A stretch of 47,329 nucleotides of DNA from Candidatus Saccharimonadota bacterium (GTDB taxonomy: Bacteria > Patescibacteriota > Saccharimonadia > Saccharimonadales > Saccharimonadaceae): positions 1 to 47,329 of the forward strand of contig JAFWMK010000001.1 of NCBI GenBank assembly GCA_017545585.1. The letters run 5' to 3'. The first letter of the stretch is position 1. Every line of letters begins with the position of its first letter. The position numbers were made by a program, and so were the translations under genes. Of this stretch, positions 6,863 through 15,291 are shown one piece after another. The notes below the pieces were generated by a model, which ran no database searches, had not been told where the DNA came from, and saw only the letters and a program-made list of their open reading frames with translations.

Positions 6863-6891
6863 ATTATATCTAACCTTCCTCATTTTTTCAA
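6863..6891 (-). promoter_or_regulatory. Promoter of nuclease paralogue A with upstream G-rich box
   Basis: On minus, TTGAAA (6886-6891), 17 nt, TATAAT (6863-6868). GGTAGGGGGTTGA (6900-6888) overlaps the -35. This 13-mer recurs exactly at 36643-36631 and nearly at 29267-29255. Confidence 0.8.
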
Positions 6892-6907
6892 CCCCCTACC
6901 CAAAATG

Positions 6908-6949
6908 TGGTATAATTATACCCATAATAACAGATATCACAGGTTGGTT
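6908..6949 (+). promoter_or_regulatory. ychF promoter (extended -10) and SD-less leader
   Basis: TGGTATAAT (-10 at 6911-6916) is followed by a ~27-nt leader, AACAGATATCACAGGTTGGTT, directly before ATG 6950. No Shine-Dalgarno is present. The AGGTTGGTT motif also precedes the start of the nuclease gene at 29223 (AGGTTGGTAGA) and occurs at 6286-6294. Confidence 0.65.
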
Positions 6950-7939
6950 ATGAATTTAAAGATCGGAATCGTCGGACTTCCAAACGTTGGAAAATCCACA
7001 CTATTTAATGCCCTTACAAACGCTGGCGCACTCGCTGCCAATTATCCTTTTGCTACCATCGAGCCAAACATTGGCATCGTCCCCGTCCCAGATGAACGCC
7101 TAGACGTTCTCGCCAAAATGTACGAAACCGAAAAAATCGTCCCAGCCACTGTAGAATTCGTAGACATCGCCGGCTTAGTACAAGGCGCATCAAAAGGCGA
7201 AGGTCTTGGCAACAAGTTCCTCGCCCACATCAGAGAGTGCCAAGCTATCTGCCACGTAGTAAGAGCTTTTATTAATGACGACATCGTAAGAGCCGACGAA
7301 AAAATCGAGACCGACATTATCGCTCAGGCCAAAAACGACATCGATATCATCAACCTAGAATTACAATTAGCCGACGAAGAGACCAAAGCCAAAATCGAAG
7401 CCAAAAGAAAAAAAGACCCAGCCGATGAAAACATCCCATTTTTGACCGACAAGCCAGTTATTTATATGTTCAACATAGATGAAGAGGGTCTCACCGATAA
7501 AGACTTGCAAGAAAAACTAAAAGCCCTAGTCACCCCAAATGAAGCCATCTTCGTAAACGCCAAACTCGAAGAAGAAATGTCCGGCATGAATAGAGACGAA
7601 AGAAAAGAATTCTTAGAAAGCTATGGCGTAAAAGACGACGCGCTAGGCGAACTCATCAAAGCCGCCTACAAAACTTTAGGATTGCAATCTTTCCTTACCG
7701 CCGGCAAAAAAGAATGTCGCGCCTGGACCATCAAAAAAGGCTCAAAAGCCCCAGAAGCCGCTGGCACTATTCACACAGATTTTGAGAGAGGCTTCATCGC
7801 CGCCCAAATCTGCAATTTCGACGATCTAAAAGAGCTCGGCTCCGAGCAAGCAGTAAAAGCCGCCGGCAAACTCAGAACCGAAGGCAAGACTTACATTATG
7901 CAAGACGGCGACGTCGTCGAATTCAAATTCAACGTATAA
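6950..7939 (+). CDS. ychF: Redox-regulated ATPase YchF (Obg family)
   Basis: This 329-aa protein has the G1 loop GLPNVGKST (residues 9-17), a DIAGLVQGASKGEGLGN switch region, and a C-terminal TGS domain with HTDFERGFIAAQ and YIMQDGDVVEFKFNV at the end. YchF/OLA1 hydrolyses ATP rather than GTP and associates with ribosomes. It is shorter than the E. coli protein (363 aa). I set the start at ATG 6950, giving MNLKIGIVG; an upstream in-frame ATG would translate the promoter. Its 3' end overlaps the convergent rnhB-yraN fusion by 11 bp. It is divergent from nuclease paralogue A, with a gap of about 95 bp. Confidence 0.95.
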   Translation: MNLKIGIVGLPNVGKSTLFNALTNAGALAANYPFATIEPNIGIVPVPDERLDVLAKMYETEKIVPATVEFVDIAGLVQGASKGEGLGNKFLAHIRECQAICHVVRAFINDDIVRADEKIETDIIAQAKNDIDIINLELQLADEETKAKIEAKRKKDPADENIPFLTDKPVIYMFNIDEEGLTDKDLQEKLKALVTPNEAIFVNAKLEEEMSGMNRDERKEFLESYGVKDDALGELIKAAYKTLGLQSFLTAGKKECRAWTIKKGSKAPEAAGTIHTDFERGFIAAQICNFDDLKELGSEQAVKAAGKLRTEGKTYIMQDGDVVEFKFNV

Positions 7940-8918
7940 TCACCCAATCTAGCACCTGACAGTTACCGTCTACGCTTGCTGCCGCCAGAAGTGGATTGTA
8001 TTTTTTGTATTCTGGCCGCGCTTTCAAAAATACCTCCACTGCAAATTTCATTTTTTCTAGTTTTTTCTTATCTATCGCACCGAAACCTCCACCAAAATCC
8101 TCACTTCCTCTCGTTTTCACCTCTGTAAAATACAAATCCGAACCACACAAAGATACAATGTCGATCTCACACATCCGAGTTTTAAAATTCCTCACCACAA
8201 TTTCATGTCCGCAAGAGACTAGATATTTGCATGCCGCTTCCTCTCCACGCGCCCCCACAAGTGTTGTATTTTTTACAACACTAACAGAACCAGACCTACC
8301 ATTAGCGCCAGGTCTCTCAAGCCCCACCATACTTTTAATCGGCTCAAAACTTTTCCGATGCTCAGGCGTAATCCCTAGTGCGGAGATTGCCGCCATATGT
8401 TTAGCCGTCCCATAGCCCACATGGCTAGAAAATCCATAGCCAGGATATTTTGAATCCAACTCATACATATATTTATCCCGAGCTACTTTTGCAATAATTG
8501 ATGCCGCCGAAACCTCTTTCACAAGATTATCTGCTTTTGGCATAGTAGACACAAAATCAGAAAGCGCAGTATCTTTAAGAAAATTCACTTTTCCATCAAT
8601 TACTATCTGTGAAAAAGGCGCGTGAAGTTTTTGCACCGACTTCACAGCTCGCCGAGTCGCGAGACTAAGAGCCGCCGAAATTCCCATCTCGTCAAGTTCA
8701 TGCGCCGGGACCCAGCCCAACCCCCAAGCTGCACTTTCCTTCAAGATTATTTCAGATAAGACTTCCCTTTTCTTGGCAGTCAATTTTTTAGAATCTTTCA
8801 ACTCATTCACCCACTCCGGCTTTTTTCCATCTCTATCTTCTGGCAAAATTACCGCCCCAACAACAAGCGGACCGGCAAGCGGTCCGCGTCCAACCTCATC
8901 GATTCCAAGAATCGCCAT
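7929..8918 (-). CDS. rnhB: RNase HII - YraN (UPF0102) fusion protein
   Basis: This 329-aa protein has two domains. Residues 1-~200 are RNase HII: GIDEVGRGPLAG (acidic D6, E7), then VIDGKVN, and KADNLVKEVSAASIIAKVARD. RNase HII removes ribonucleotides and RNA from RNA-DNA hybrids. After a Gly/Ser-rich linker, GARGEEAACKYLVSCGHEIVVRNF, CEIDIVSL and YFTEVKTR form a YraN domain, a restriction-endonuclease-fold family of uncertain function (E, D, ExK residues present). The genes are often neighbours in bacteria; here they form one ORF without interruption. It is 6 nt downstream of rplS and co-transcribed with it. Confidence 0.93.
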   Translation of the reverse strand: MAILGIDEVGRGPLAGPLVVGAVILPEDRDGKKPEWVNELKDSKKLTAKKREVLSEIILKESAAWGLGWVPAHELDEMGISAALSLATRRAVKSVQKLHAPFSQIVIDGKVNFLKDTALSDFVSTMPKADNLVKEVSAASIIAKVARDKYMYELDSKYPGYGFSSHVGYGTAKHMAAISALGITPEHRKSFEPIKSMVGLERPGANGRSGSVSVVKNTTLVGARGEEAACKYLVSCGHEIVVRNFKTRMCEIDIVSLCGSDLYFTEVKTRGSEDFGGGFGAIDKKKLEKMKFAVEVFLKARPEYKKYNPLLAAASVDGNCQVLDWVIIR

Positions 8919-8924
8919 TAAATA

Positions 8925-9431
8925 TTAGGCCTCAGCCGGCTTAGCTTCTTCAGCTGGCTTTTCAGCTTCATCTGCTGGAGCCTCAGCCTTTGGAGCTTCC
9001 TCATTCTGTTCTTCTTTCTCCACCGGAGCCTCTTCAGCTGGAACCTCTTCTACTTTTACGTCATTCACAGCAGCTCTATCAAAATCTTTAGAGCTAAGAC
9101 GTGCAGATTTACCACTTCTTGCGCGAAGATAAGAAAGATTATTGCGGCGAACTTTAGAACGCTTAGTAATCTCAATCTTTTCAACTAGCGGCGAGTGAAT
9201 CAAGAAAGATTTCTCTACGCCTACACCAGAAGTCACTTTTCGTACTACAATTCGTGCAGTATGAGACTCTTTGCGATCAACCCGAATCACCACACCTTCA
9301 AACATCTGAAGACGGAATTTGTCACCTTCCTTAATCTTCTGAGTCACCTTCACGGTGTCACCAGAACGCACATCCACGACTTTCTTCTTTTTCTGAGCGT
9401 CACCAATTTGTTTTAAAATAGAAAAACTCAT
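8925..9431 (-). CDS. rplS: Ribosomal protein L19 with acidic Ala/Glu C-terminal tail
   Basis: The first ~115 residues are normal bL19: DVRSGDTVKVTQKIKEG, RLQMFEGVVIRV, SFLIHSPLVEKIE and RRNNLSYLRARSGKSARL. About 50 extra residues follow, rich in Glu, Ala, Pro and Lys (repeats of EEAPAEEA type), giving 168 aa. The low-complexity tail is probably disordered and may be surface exposed on the 50S subunit. It has an SD (AAAGG) and a real leader. It is the first gene of an operon with rnhB-yraN. Confidence 0.95.
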   Translation of the reverse strand: MSFSILKQIGDAQKKKKVVDVRSGDTVKVTQKIKEGDKFRLQMFEGVVIRVDRKESHTARIVVRKVTSGVGVEKSFLIHSPLVEKIEITKRSKVRRNNLSYLRARSGKSARLSSKDFDRAAVNDVKVEEVPAEEAPVEKEEQNEEAPKAEAPADEAEKPAEEAKPAEA

Positions 9432-9462
9432 ATTTTACCTTTATTTAATTCAATTAGATATA

Positions 9463-9491
9463 ATTATATCACACTACGCCTATTTTTGCAA
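9463..9491 (-). promoter_or_regulatory. rplS promoter, inside the 3' end of ruvA
   Basis: On minus, TTGCAA (9486-9491), 17 nt, TATAAT (9463-9468) with TGA extension. The -35 lies within the last ruvA codons. Confidence 0.75.
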
Positions 9492-10064
9492 CGCTTTTTT
9501 AACTCGTTCTTCCGTAGATAATGAAGTATCTACATCTTCGAGTGCAGCCGTCGCCTCTTTAAGACTAAACCCAAGCGCCATCAATGCATCCAAGGCTTCA
9601 TCTGGTTCTTTAGAAGCACCCCCAACTACGCCTGTTTTTACCTCCGAAGCGCCATATCTAGACGGCGCGCCTACTTTATCACGAAGATCTACTATCACTC
9701 GTTCTGCAGATTTTTTACCCACACCCGAAGCTTTAGAAATAAAAGCCACGTCTGCATTAGCAATCGCGTTCCTCACTTCTTCCGCGTCAGAAAGCGACAA
9801 AATCGCAATCCCCGCCTTTGGCCCGATTCCTTGCACCGAAATCAAAAGTTCAAACAATCTCTTAGCGGTCAAAGAAGAAAATCCATAAAGCTCTTCAGAC
9901 TGCTCCCTCACCGCGTGATAAGTAAAAAACTTCTTCGTCTCCCCAAGTCTTGCGTCGTCATAATCAAATGCAGACACCATCACTTCATATCCCACTCCGT
10001 TTACATCAATTACCACAGAGTTTCCAAATTTTTCATCTATTCTACCCTCTATATGCGCTATCAT
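9480..10064 (-). CDS. ruvA: Holliday junction ATP-dependent DNA helicase subunit RuvA
   Basis: This 194-aa protein opens with MIAHIEGRIDEKFGNSVVID (OB-fold domain I). The helix-hairpin-helix region ELLISVQGIGPKAGIAIL and ASGVGKKSAERVIVDLRDKV is typical, and the C-terminal domain III ends DTSLSTEERVKKALQK. RuvA binds Holliday junctions and recruits RuvB (not in this window). I chose ATG 10064, 7 nt after TATAAT (10072-10077, TGT extension), so the gene is leaderless; the 12-residue in-frame extension upstream translates promoter sequence. Confidence 0.95.
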   Translation of the reverse strand: MIAHIEGRIDEKFGNSVVIDVNGVGYEVMVSAFDYDDARLGETKKFFTYHAVREQSEELYGFSSLTAKRLFELLISVQGIGPKAGIAILSLSDAEEVRNAIANADVAFISKASGVGKKSAERVIVDLRDKVGAPSRYGASEVKTGVVGGASKEPDEALDALMALGFSLKEATAALEDVDTSLSTEERVKKALQK

Positions 10065-10102
10065 ATTCAATATTATAACAAAATTTGAATTGAAATTCAC
10101 TT

Positions 10103-10678
10103 TTAATTCAAATTTCTTACTGGTTTCTTTTTCTGGACTTTTCTTTCCAAAGAAAAGTCCAAATGCCTATTATTTGAAAATTTATAACTCCCGCCGGTTT
10201 CGCCAGTTTTATAAAGATACCCACACACAATCGCCACCGCCAATGCATCTGCCGCATCATCCGGCTTTGGTTTATTAGCTAACCCTAGCTGTACTCGCAC
10301 CATTTCCTGCATTTGCGCTTTCGTAGCCGACCCATATCCAGTTAGAATCTTTTTAATTTCATTTGGTGTATACTCGTACACCGGCAAACCACTCTGTTCA
10401 GCCACAAGAAGCACAATCCCCCTCGCTTCCGCCACTGCTATACCCGTTGTAATATTCTTAGAAAAAAACAATTTCTCCACCGCCACCACATCCGGTTTTG
10501 TCTGCTCAAAAACTTCTTTTAAAGAATCGTATAATTCCCCAAGTCGCGATGGCATCGGTGCATCTACCTTTGTCGTCACCGCGCCAAAATCCAACGCTTT
10601 AGGATTAGCGCCAGAATTCGTTTCAATCATCCCAAAACCACAAATTCCAATTCCCGGATCGATTCCCAAAATTTTCAT
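10103..10678 (-). CDS. ruvC: Crossover junction endodeoxyribonuclease RuvC
   Basis: This 191-aa protein starts MKILGIDPGIGICGFGMIE with catalytic D7. EKLFFSKNITTGI (second acidic residue) and the C-terminal KPDDAADALAVA (two aspartates) complete the RuvC resolvase active site. It cuts Holliday junctions in dimer form. It is longer than the usual ~170 aa because of a basic C-terminal tail. The start codon overlaps the radA stop by 4 nt, so the two are coupled; ruvA follows from its own promoter. Confidence 0.95.
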   Translation of the reverse strand: MKILGIDPGIGICGFGMIETNSGANPKALDFGAVTTKVDAPMPSRLGELYDSLKEVFEQTKPDVVAVEKLFFSKNITTGIAVAEARGIVLLVAEQSGLPVYEYTPNEIKKILTGYGSATKAQMQEMVRVQLGLANKPKPDDAADALAVAIVCGYLYKTGETGGSYKFSNNRHLDFSLERKVQKKKPVRNLN

Positions 10679-12024
10679 TTCACAAACCTTATCAAAGTTT
10701 CTCGAAGGTCTTTTGCCGGAATTACAAATTTATCTTTTATAGTAGACGGCCCAATCGCATGAGAAAAACCCAATTTCTTTGCTTCCGCGATTCTCTGATC
10801 CGCCCGAAAAGCCGAGCGTATCTCACCACCAAGCCCCACTTCACCAAACACCACGTATTCTTCACCCAATTTTCTACCCGCCACCGCCGATGCTATCGCC
10901 ATACACACCGCTAGATCCGCCGCCGCATCTGCAAGTTTCATGCCTCCTACCACATTTACAAAAATATCTCGATCCGATAATTTTAGTTTAGTCCGCCGCT
11001 CCAGTACCGCAATCAAAAGATTCAAACGATTAAGATCAAAACCACTTGCCGTTCTTTTTGGATAGCCATAATTAGTCTTAGTAGCAAGCGCCTGAATTTC
11101 TACCAAAATCGGCCGATTGCCATTAAGAGTTGCCAGAATAATCGACCCGTCTGTATTAGTCCTTTCCGCAAGAAGCGCCGCGGACGGATTTTCTACTTCA
11201 GAAAGTCCAGAATTCAGCATTTCAAAAATCGCCACTTCATTGGTCGAACCAAATCGATTTTTTACCGCCCGTACAGTTTTAAATCCACCGTATCTATCCC
11301 CTTCAAAGTTTAATACCACATCCACCAAATGTTCCAAAACTTTTGGTCCAGCGAGAGTCCCTTCCTTTGTCACATGTCCTACTATCACTACCGCTGTATC
11401 GGTCGCCTTTGCTGCCCGAATGATCAAGTTCCCCGCATTAGTTACCTGCGACACCGTCCCAGGAGCTGAAGAAATCTCATTCACCGCCAGGGTCTGAATA
11501 GAATCTACTATCACCAAGTCAAATTCTCCCGATTCTATGGTCTTTGCAATATCATTAGCCGATGTTGACGCGGCAAAATTAAGTCTGTCCGAGTCTGCAC
11601 CTAGCCTTTCCGCACGCAATTTTACCTGCCCCGCGCTTTCCTCACCGGATATATATAATACATCGTGACTTTTAGCAATTCTTGCACAAATTTGCATCAG
11701 AAGCGTAGATTTACCAATCCCTGGCTGCCCCGCCAGAAGCGACACCGACCCCATCAAAATTCCACCACCAAGTACAATGTCGAGATCTTTAAAATCCGTC
11801 AAAAGTCTCGCCTTCGCATCCGATGGCACTACGGTTTTCAATTTTACAAAATCTAATTTTTTGCCACTAAGCTCCGCTTTGGCAATTGCCGTTTTCTTTT
11901 CCGAAGTAGCCTCTGGCATTTGTTCCACCAAAGAATTCCAGCTTCCACAATTAGAGCACTGCCCTACCCATTTCTTATAGGTATTCCCGCATTGCTGGCA
12001 GACAAACACACTGCTACTCTTCAT
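10675..12024 (-). CDS. radA: DNA repair protein RadA/Sms
   Basis: This 449-aa protein has an N-terminal C4 zinc finger (C9, C12, C23, C26), a RecA-like ATPase with Walker A GQPGIGKST (99-107), the RadA-specific KNRFG motif, and a Lon-protease-like C-terminal domain (VNVVGGMKLADAAADLAV, then GEVGLGGEIR). RadA is a branch-migration helicase in recombination and natural transformation. It begins at ATG 12024, 7 nt after TAAAAT (12032-12037), so it is leaderless. It heads a radA-ruvC unit. Confidence 0.97.
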   Translation of the reverse strand: MKSSSVFVCQQCGNTYKKWVGQCSNCGSWNSLVEQMPEATSEKKTAIAKAELSGKKLDFVKLKTVVPSDAKARLLTDFKDLDIVLGGGILMGSVSLLAGQPGIGKSTLLMQICARIAKSHDVLYISGEESAGQVKLRAERLGADSDRLNFAASTSANDIAKTIESGEFDLVIVDSIQTLAVNEISSAPGTVSQVTNAGNLIIRAAKATDTAVVIVGHVTKEGTLAGPKVLEHLVDVVLNFEGDRYGGFKTVRAVKNRFGSTNEVAIFEMLNSGLSEVENPSAALLAERTNTDGSIILATLNGNRPILVEIQALATKTNYGYPKRTASGFDLNRLNLLIAVLERRTKLKLSDRDIFVNVVGGMKLADAAADLAVCMAIASAVAGRKLGEEYVVFGEVGLGGEIRSAFRADQRIAEAKKLGFSHAIGPSTIKDKFVIPAKDLRETLIRFVK

Positions 12025-12084
12025 AATTACAATTTTATCATATTAAGGAAGAAAAAATCAGAATATTTTTCTCGTTAAGCCCAT

Positions 12085-15000
12085 CTAGTATCTTGGAGCA
12101 AGTTCCTGCTGATATACGGTTTGAAGCGTATCAGTTTGCGCCGAACTAGACATATATTCAGACCACATCAACATCGTAGAGTCATAATCAAATATTTCCG
12201 CTGCCTTACCCTGGCCATTCGGTTTATCACCACCTCCCCATGCTGCTGCTCCATACGTCCGCCCAAGGCTCAATTTTTTCGTAATCACCGTACCGACAAT
12301 TTTTAATTGTTTCGCTCTCGCCGGACTACTATCATCACCATCAGGATTAGAGCAAGTGTTTACATTATTTGTCGCAATCAAAATTGCATCAACTTCACCT
12401 ACATCGCACCGGATATTTATATCTTTAGCATAAATTATTACTTTCGGAATCTGGCCAAGCGAGCTAAAGCTATTCCCATATTTGATATCACCCTCGATAG
12501 TTACTTCTTGATCATCACCGTCAACCAAGAAAGTCGTCTTTTCAGGTACCATACTCTCCGTTATATTCAAGCTACCATTAACTTTTATATGTTTTATCTT
12601 AGCACCTGTAGCGCTTTCTTGCTGTCTTCCAATACCATCACTCAAATTGATACTACCATGAACGCCTGTTGTATCAGGATCATTTACCCAATAATCAATC
12701 AATCCCTTCGAAATACCGCTCAAACTTCCAATTCCAGAACTCAACACTTCTTTATTATCATCACCACATGAGAAGCTCAATGGTGCTCTATCTGGACATA
12801 TATTCGTACTAGAATTGCCATAGTCAGCGGTTGCTTTTTTCCCATTATAACCAGTTGCTGCTCCAGAAGCTATAGTAGTCGTTTTTCCTCCATCATCCAA
12901 GCCGCCGCCAAATATCAATCCTTCCTCTACCCAAGAGCCAAACCTAACCGCTCCATCATCACTACTAGTCTTTTTAAAATCACCAAGATTATTCCATCCC
13001 CTATAATAATTATTATATATATTTCGTTTTGTACCCGGTGTATTATCTACCGGTACCCTTGAATACATATCCCCACCCCACACTTGAAAACTTGGCCTCT
13101 TAGCAATCCGTACACAAGAAGGGGTAGAAAAACGTGTCTTATTATTACCCCCAGAATCCATATCTGCGTCACCACTTGCACTCTCCGTTGGCCAAATTGC
13201 TGCCACCATACAAACGTAATCACCAGCACTTGCATCAAATGTACCTAATATCTTATCTTGCATCTTTACATCTCGATGACCATCCATATTTCCATCTGGG
13301 TTCATCACACCAGGACCATAAGAGTCAATATTAATACATTGTTTTGGCTCATTCGAATCAGTAATTTTATTTTTAATCTCATTACATAAATCACCAAATT
13401 GTCCAGGAATATCATTTCCGGCCGAAAAGCCACCCGACGAATCAGAAGTTACATAAGCAGATAAGGCATACTTTGCACTTGGCACAATCGTAGAATAATC
13501 ATGCCAGGTTCTACTGTTATATCTCGTCAAAACATCCACCCAAAATCTTTTAACTTTTACGGTTTCCCCCGCATAAACCGGATAAGTAGTATCAAGCTCC
13601 ACGCCAGTATCCAATTTATAATTATATGGAATTTTAACAATGGCATTATCACGCGCCTCCGTACCAATCAAATCCGCCACTTTTATATTGGTTTTATCGT
13701 AAGTATTTGTACATTGCAGACATTGAAAATCATCATTACAAGTACAACAATTTTCCGTGCATCCAGAGTTACCATTGCAGGTATTACAGCCCAGTGCTTT
13801 CATACACTCCGTATCACCATAGCAATCCTTGCAACTTTTAGCTTTTCCAGTAACTGGCTTCCAGCAGTAACTGTCTGAAGTTAATGCCGGTTTACCCAAT
13901 ATACCCGGATAGTCAGCACTGAAATCATTTCCATTCGCATCTTTAAATACAGCGCCACCAGAACAGAGCGGGTATACATTAGCTCCATCTATTCTTGTTT
14001 TATCTACAGTTGCACCGTTCTCGGTTACCCCTTTATAACACGAGCCACCATACACATCAACGGGTTCCAATGTCTTATCATAAATAGTCGCTACAGTTGG
14101 TTTACTTGTCGTAGAAATTCCCTCAATTGTTTTCCCCGCATCTTTATGAACAGTCATCATTTCATTTTCGGCTTCTTTGCCGTCGTAATCACCAGGATTC
14201 CAATCTCCGCCTCCAGGGCCCTGTCCGCCTTCGACTACCCCCAAAATCGGAGTTGCTGAACGCTCCCCAATACCAATGCCACTGGAAAAGTTATACCCAA
14301 GTGAGAAATTATTGTGCCAATTATTGTTTTCATTGTTAACTGCCTGATATAAATGTTTTTCCTCTACATGATGTACGGGCTCACATTTATCAGTAGGCAC
14401 TTCCTTATACCCCGTCCATGGACTATATCCTGTAACTTTTGAAACCATTTCGAGAGCTTTATATTGGATACCCGGATAATAGCACGCGTGCCATCCTATT
14501 TTGTCTTCCGGTGTTGCATACACTTCATCACCGTCCTCACCGTCCGTCCAATCTCCCTCTGCGCCACCAGAGCGACCGAACAAACTCGCATTCTTTACTT
14601 TGATTAGTGTTGATGTCGTACCTTCAATTACACTTCCCCAGCTACCACAATTCGCCGGCGTCGGAATTGGATCAGGACCAGGTTCACCAATCACTAAAAC
14701 AATCGTTGAATTATCATAATCCGTGGTTTTAGATTTTGCATTTGTTCGCCAAAGTTTTACTGGTAAATAATATCTTGTCGTATCTCCTACGACAACCTTA
14801 GTTGCATGAGCTTTAAAAATATCTATATTAATATTAACTGGTATAAAACTTGGTTCTAGAGTCCCCCAATCCATACTACGACTAAAAGCATTACCATCCG
14901 GAAAAGATAGTGCACCATAATCACCATCAAAACGCAAATTTTCTACGCCATTTGCATTATCGGTTACATAATCTGTACACATACCATAAATCGCTGCTGT

Positions 15001-15291
15001 TAAATTCCCAGACTCTTGTGTAGTAGTAATAGTTCTAGAAGTACTATTCCCAGCTGGCCCCAACCATGCCGCACAAGCGATCTGCCCACTACCACCATCA
15101 CCATTACTGGCTTTTCTACACGCATATTGCACCGAATTAAATCCACCCCTACCACCACTAGCGGTAATACATTCATTATATTTCCCAGGATAAAAATTCC
15201 ACGCAAACGCAATACATACCGTTAAACCAGAAACAACCACAGAAAGTAGGACAGCAATAATCAACTTATCTTTTTTATCTATTCTTTTCAT
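12085..15291 (-). CDS. Giant exported cysteine-rich protein
   Basis: This 1068-aa protein has an N-terminal signal anchor (about residues 10-30) and no other obvious helix, so it is exported. A cysteine cluster in the middle (about 485-535; repeated CxxC-type motifs such as CKDCYGD, CNTCNGNSGC, CTCNDDFQCLQC) resembles a small metal-binding or disulphide knot. The last ~200 residues repeat short hydrophobic strands with Gly/Asn turns (GSINLSDGIG, IKVNGSLNITES, VTIEGDIKYG, LKIVGTVITKKLSLG), consistent with a beta-helix. It ends LAPRY. It overlaps the upstream membrane-protein gene by 4 nt. No family was recognised; adhesin or secreted surface structure is an inference. Confidence 0.6.
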   Translation of the reverse strand: MKRIDKKDKLIIAVLLSVVVSGLTVCIAFAWNFYPGKYNECITASGGRGGFNSVQYACRKASNGDGGSGQIACAAWLGPAGNSTSRTITTTQESGNLTAAIYGMCTDYVTDNANGVENLRFDGDYGALSFPDGNAFSRSMDWGTLEPSFIPVNINIDIFKAHATKVVVGDTTRYYLPVKLWRTNAKSKTTDYDNSTIVLVIGEPGPDPIPTPANCGSWGSVIEGTTSTLIKVKNASLFGRSGGAEGDWTDGEDGDEVYATPEDKIGWHACYYPGIQYKALEMVSKVTGYSPWTGYKEVPTDKCEPVHHVEEKHLYQAVNNENNNWHNNFSLGYNFSSGIGIGERSATPILGVVEGGQGPGGGDWNPGDYDGKEAENEMMTVHKDAGKTIEGISTTSKPTVATIYDKTLEPVDVYGGSCYKGVTENGATVDKTRIDGANVYPLCSGGAVFKDANGNDFSADYPGILGKPALTSDSYCWKPVTGKAKSCKDCYGDTECMKALGCNTCNGNSGCTENCCTCNDDFQCLQCTNTYDKTNIKVADLIGTEARDNAIVKIPYNYKLDTGVELDTTYPVYAGETVKVKRFWVDVLTRYNSRTWHDYSTIVPSAKYALSAYVTSDSSGGFSAGNDIPGQFGDLCNEIKNKITDSNEPKQCINIDSYGPGVMNPDGNMDGHRDVKMQDKILGTFDASAGDYVCMVAAIWPTESASGDADMDSGGNNKTRFSTPSCVRIAKRPSFQVWGGDMYSRVPVDNTPGTKRNIYNNYYRGWNNLGDFKKTSSDDGAVRFGSWVEEGLIFGGGLDDGGKTTTIASGAATGYNGKKATADYGNSSTNICPDRAPLSFSCGDDNKEVLSSGIGSLSGISKGLIDYWVNDPDTTGVHGSINLSDGIGRQQESATGAKIKHIKVNGSLNITESMVPEKTTFLVDGDDQEVTIEGDIKYGNSFSSLGQIPKVIIYAKDINIRCDVGEVDAILIATNNVNTCSNPDGDDSSPARAKQLKIVGTVITKKLSLGRTYGAAAWGGGDKPNGQGKAAEIFDYDSTMLMWSEYMSSSAQTDTLQTVYQQELAPRY

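Noticed and set aside
6854-6949. 32-residue N-terminal extension of ychF
   Set aside because: It crosses the promoters of both divergent genes and lacks similarity to YchF, which begins at the P-loop strand MNLKIGIVG.
8287-8330. Palindrome AGACCT/AGGTCT in the rnhB-yraN linker as a fourth GC-rich insert
   Set aside because: Only 6-bp arms and not clearly GC-rich; a Gly/Ser linker explains the sequence.
12307-12771. Long plus-strand ORFs antisense to the giant exported protein and to other genes
   Set aside because: They are in the shadow of strongly supported minus-strand genes, have no promoter or SD, and encode biased sequence.
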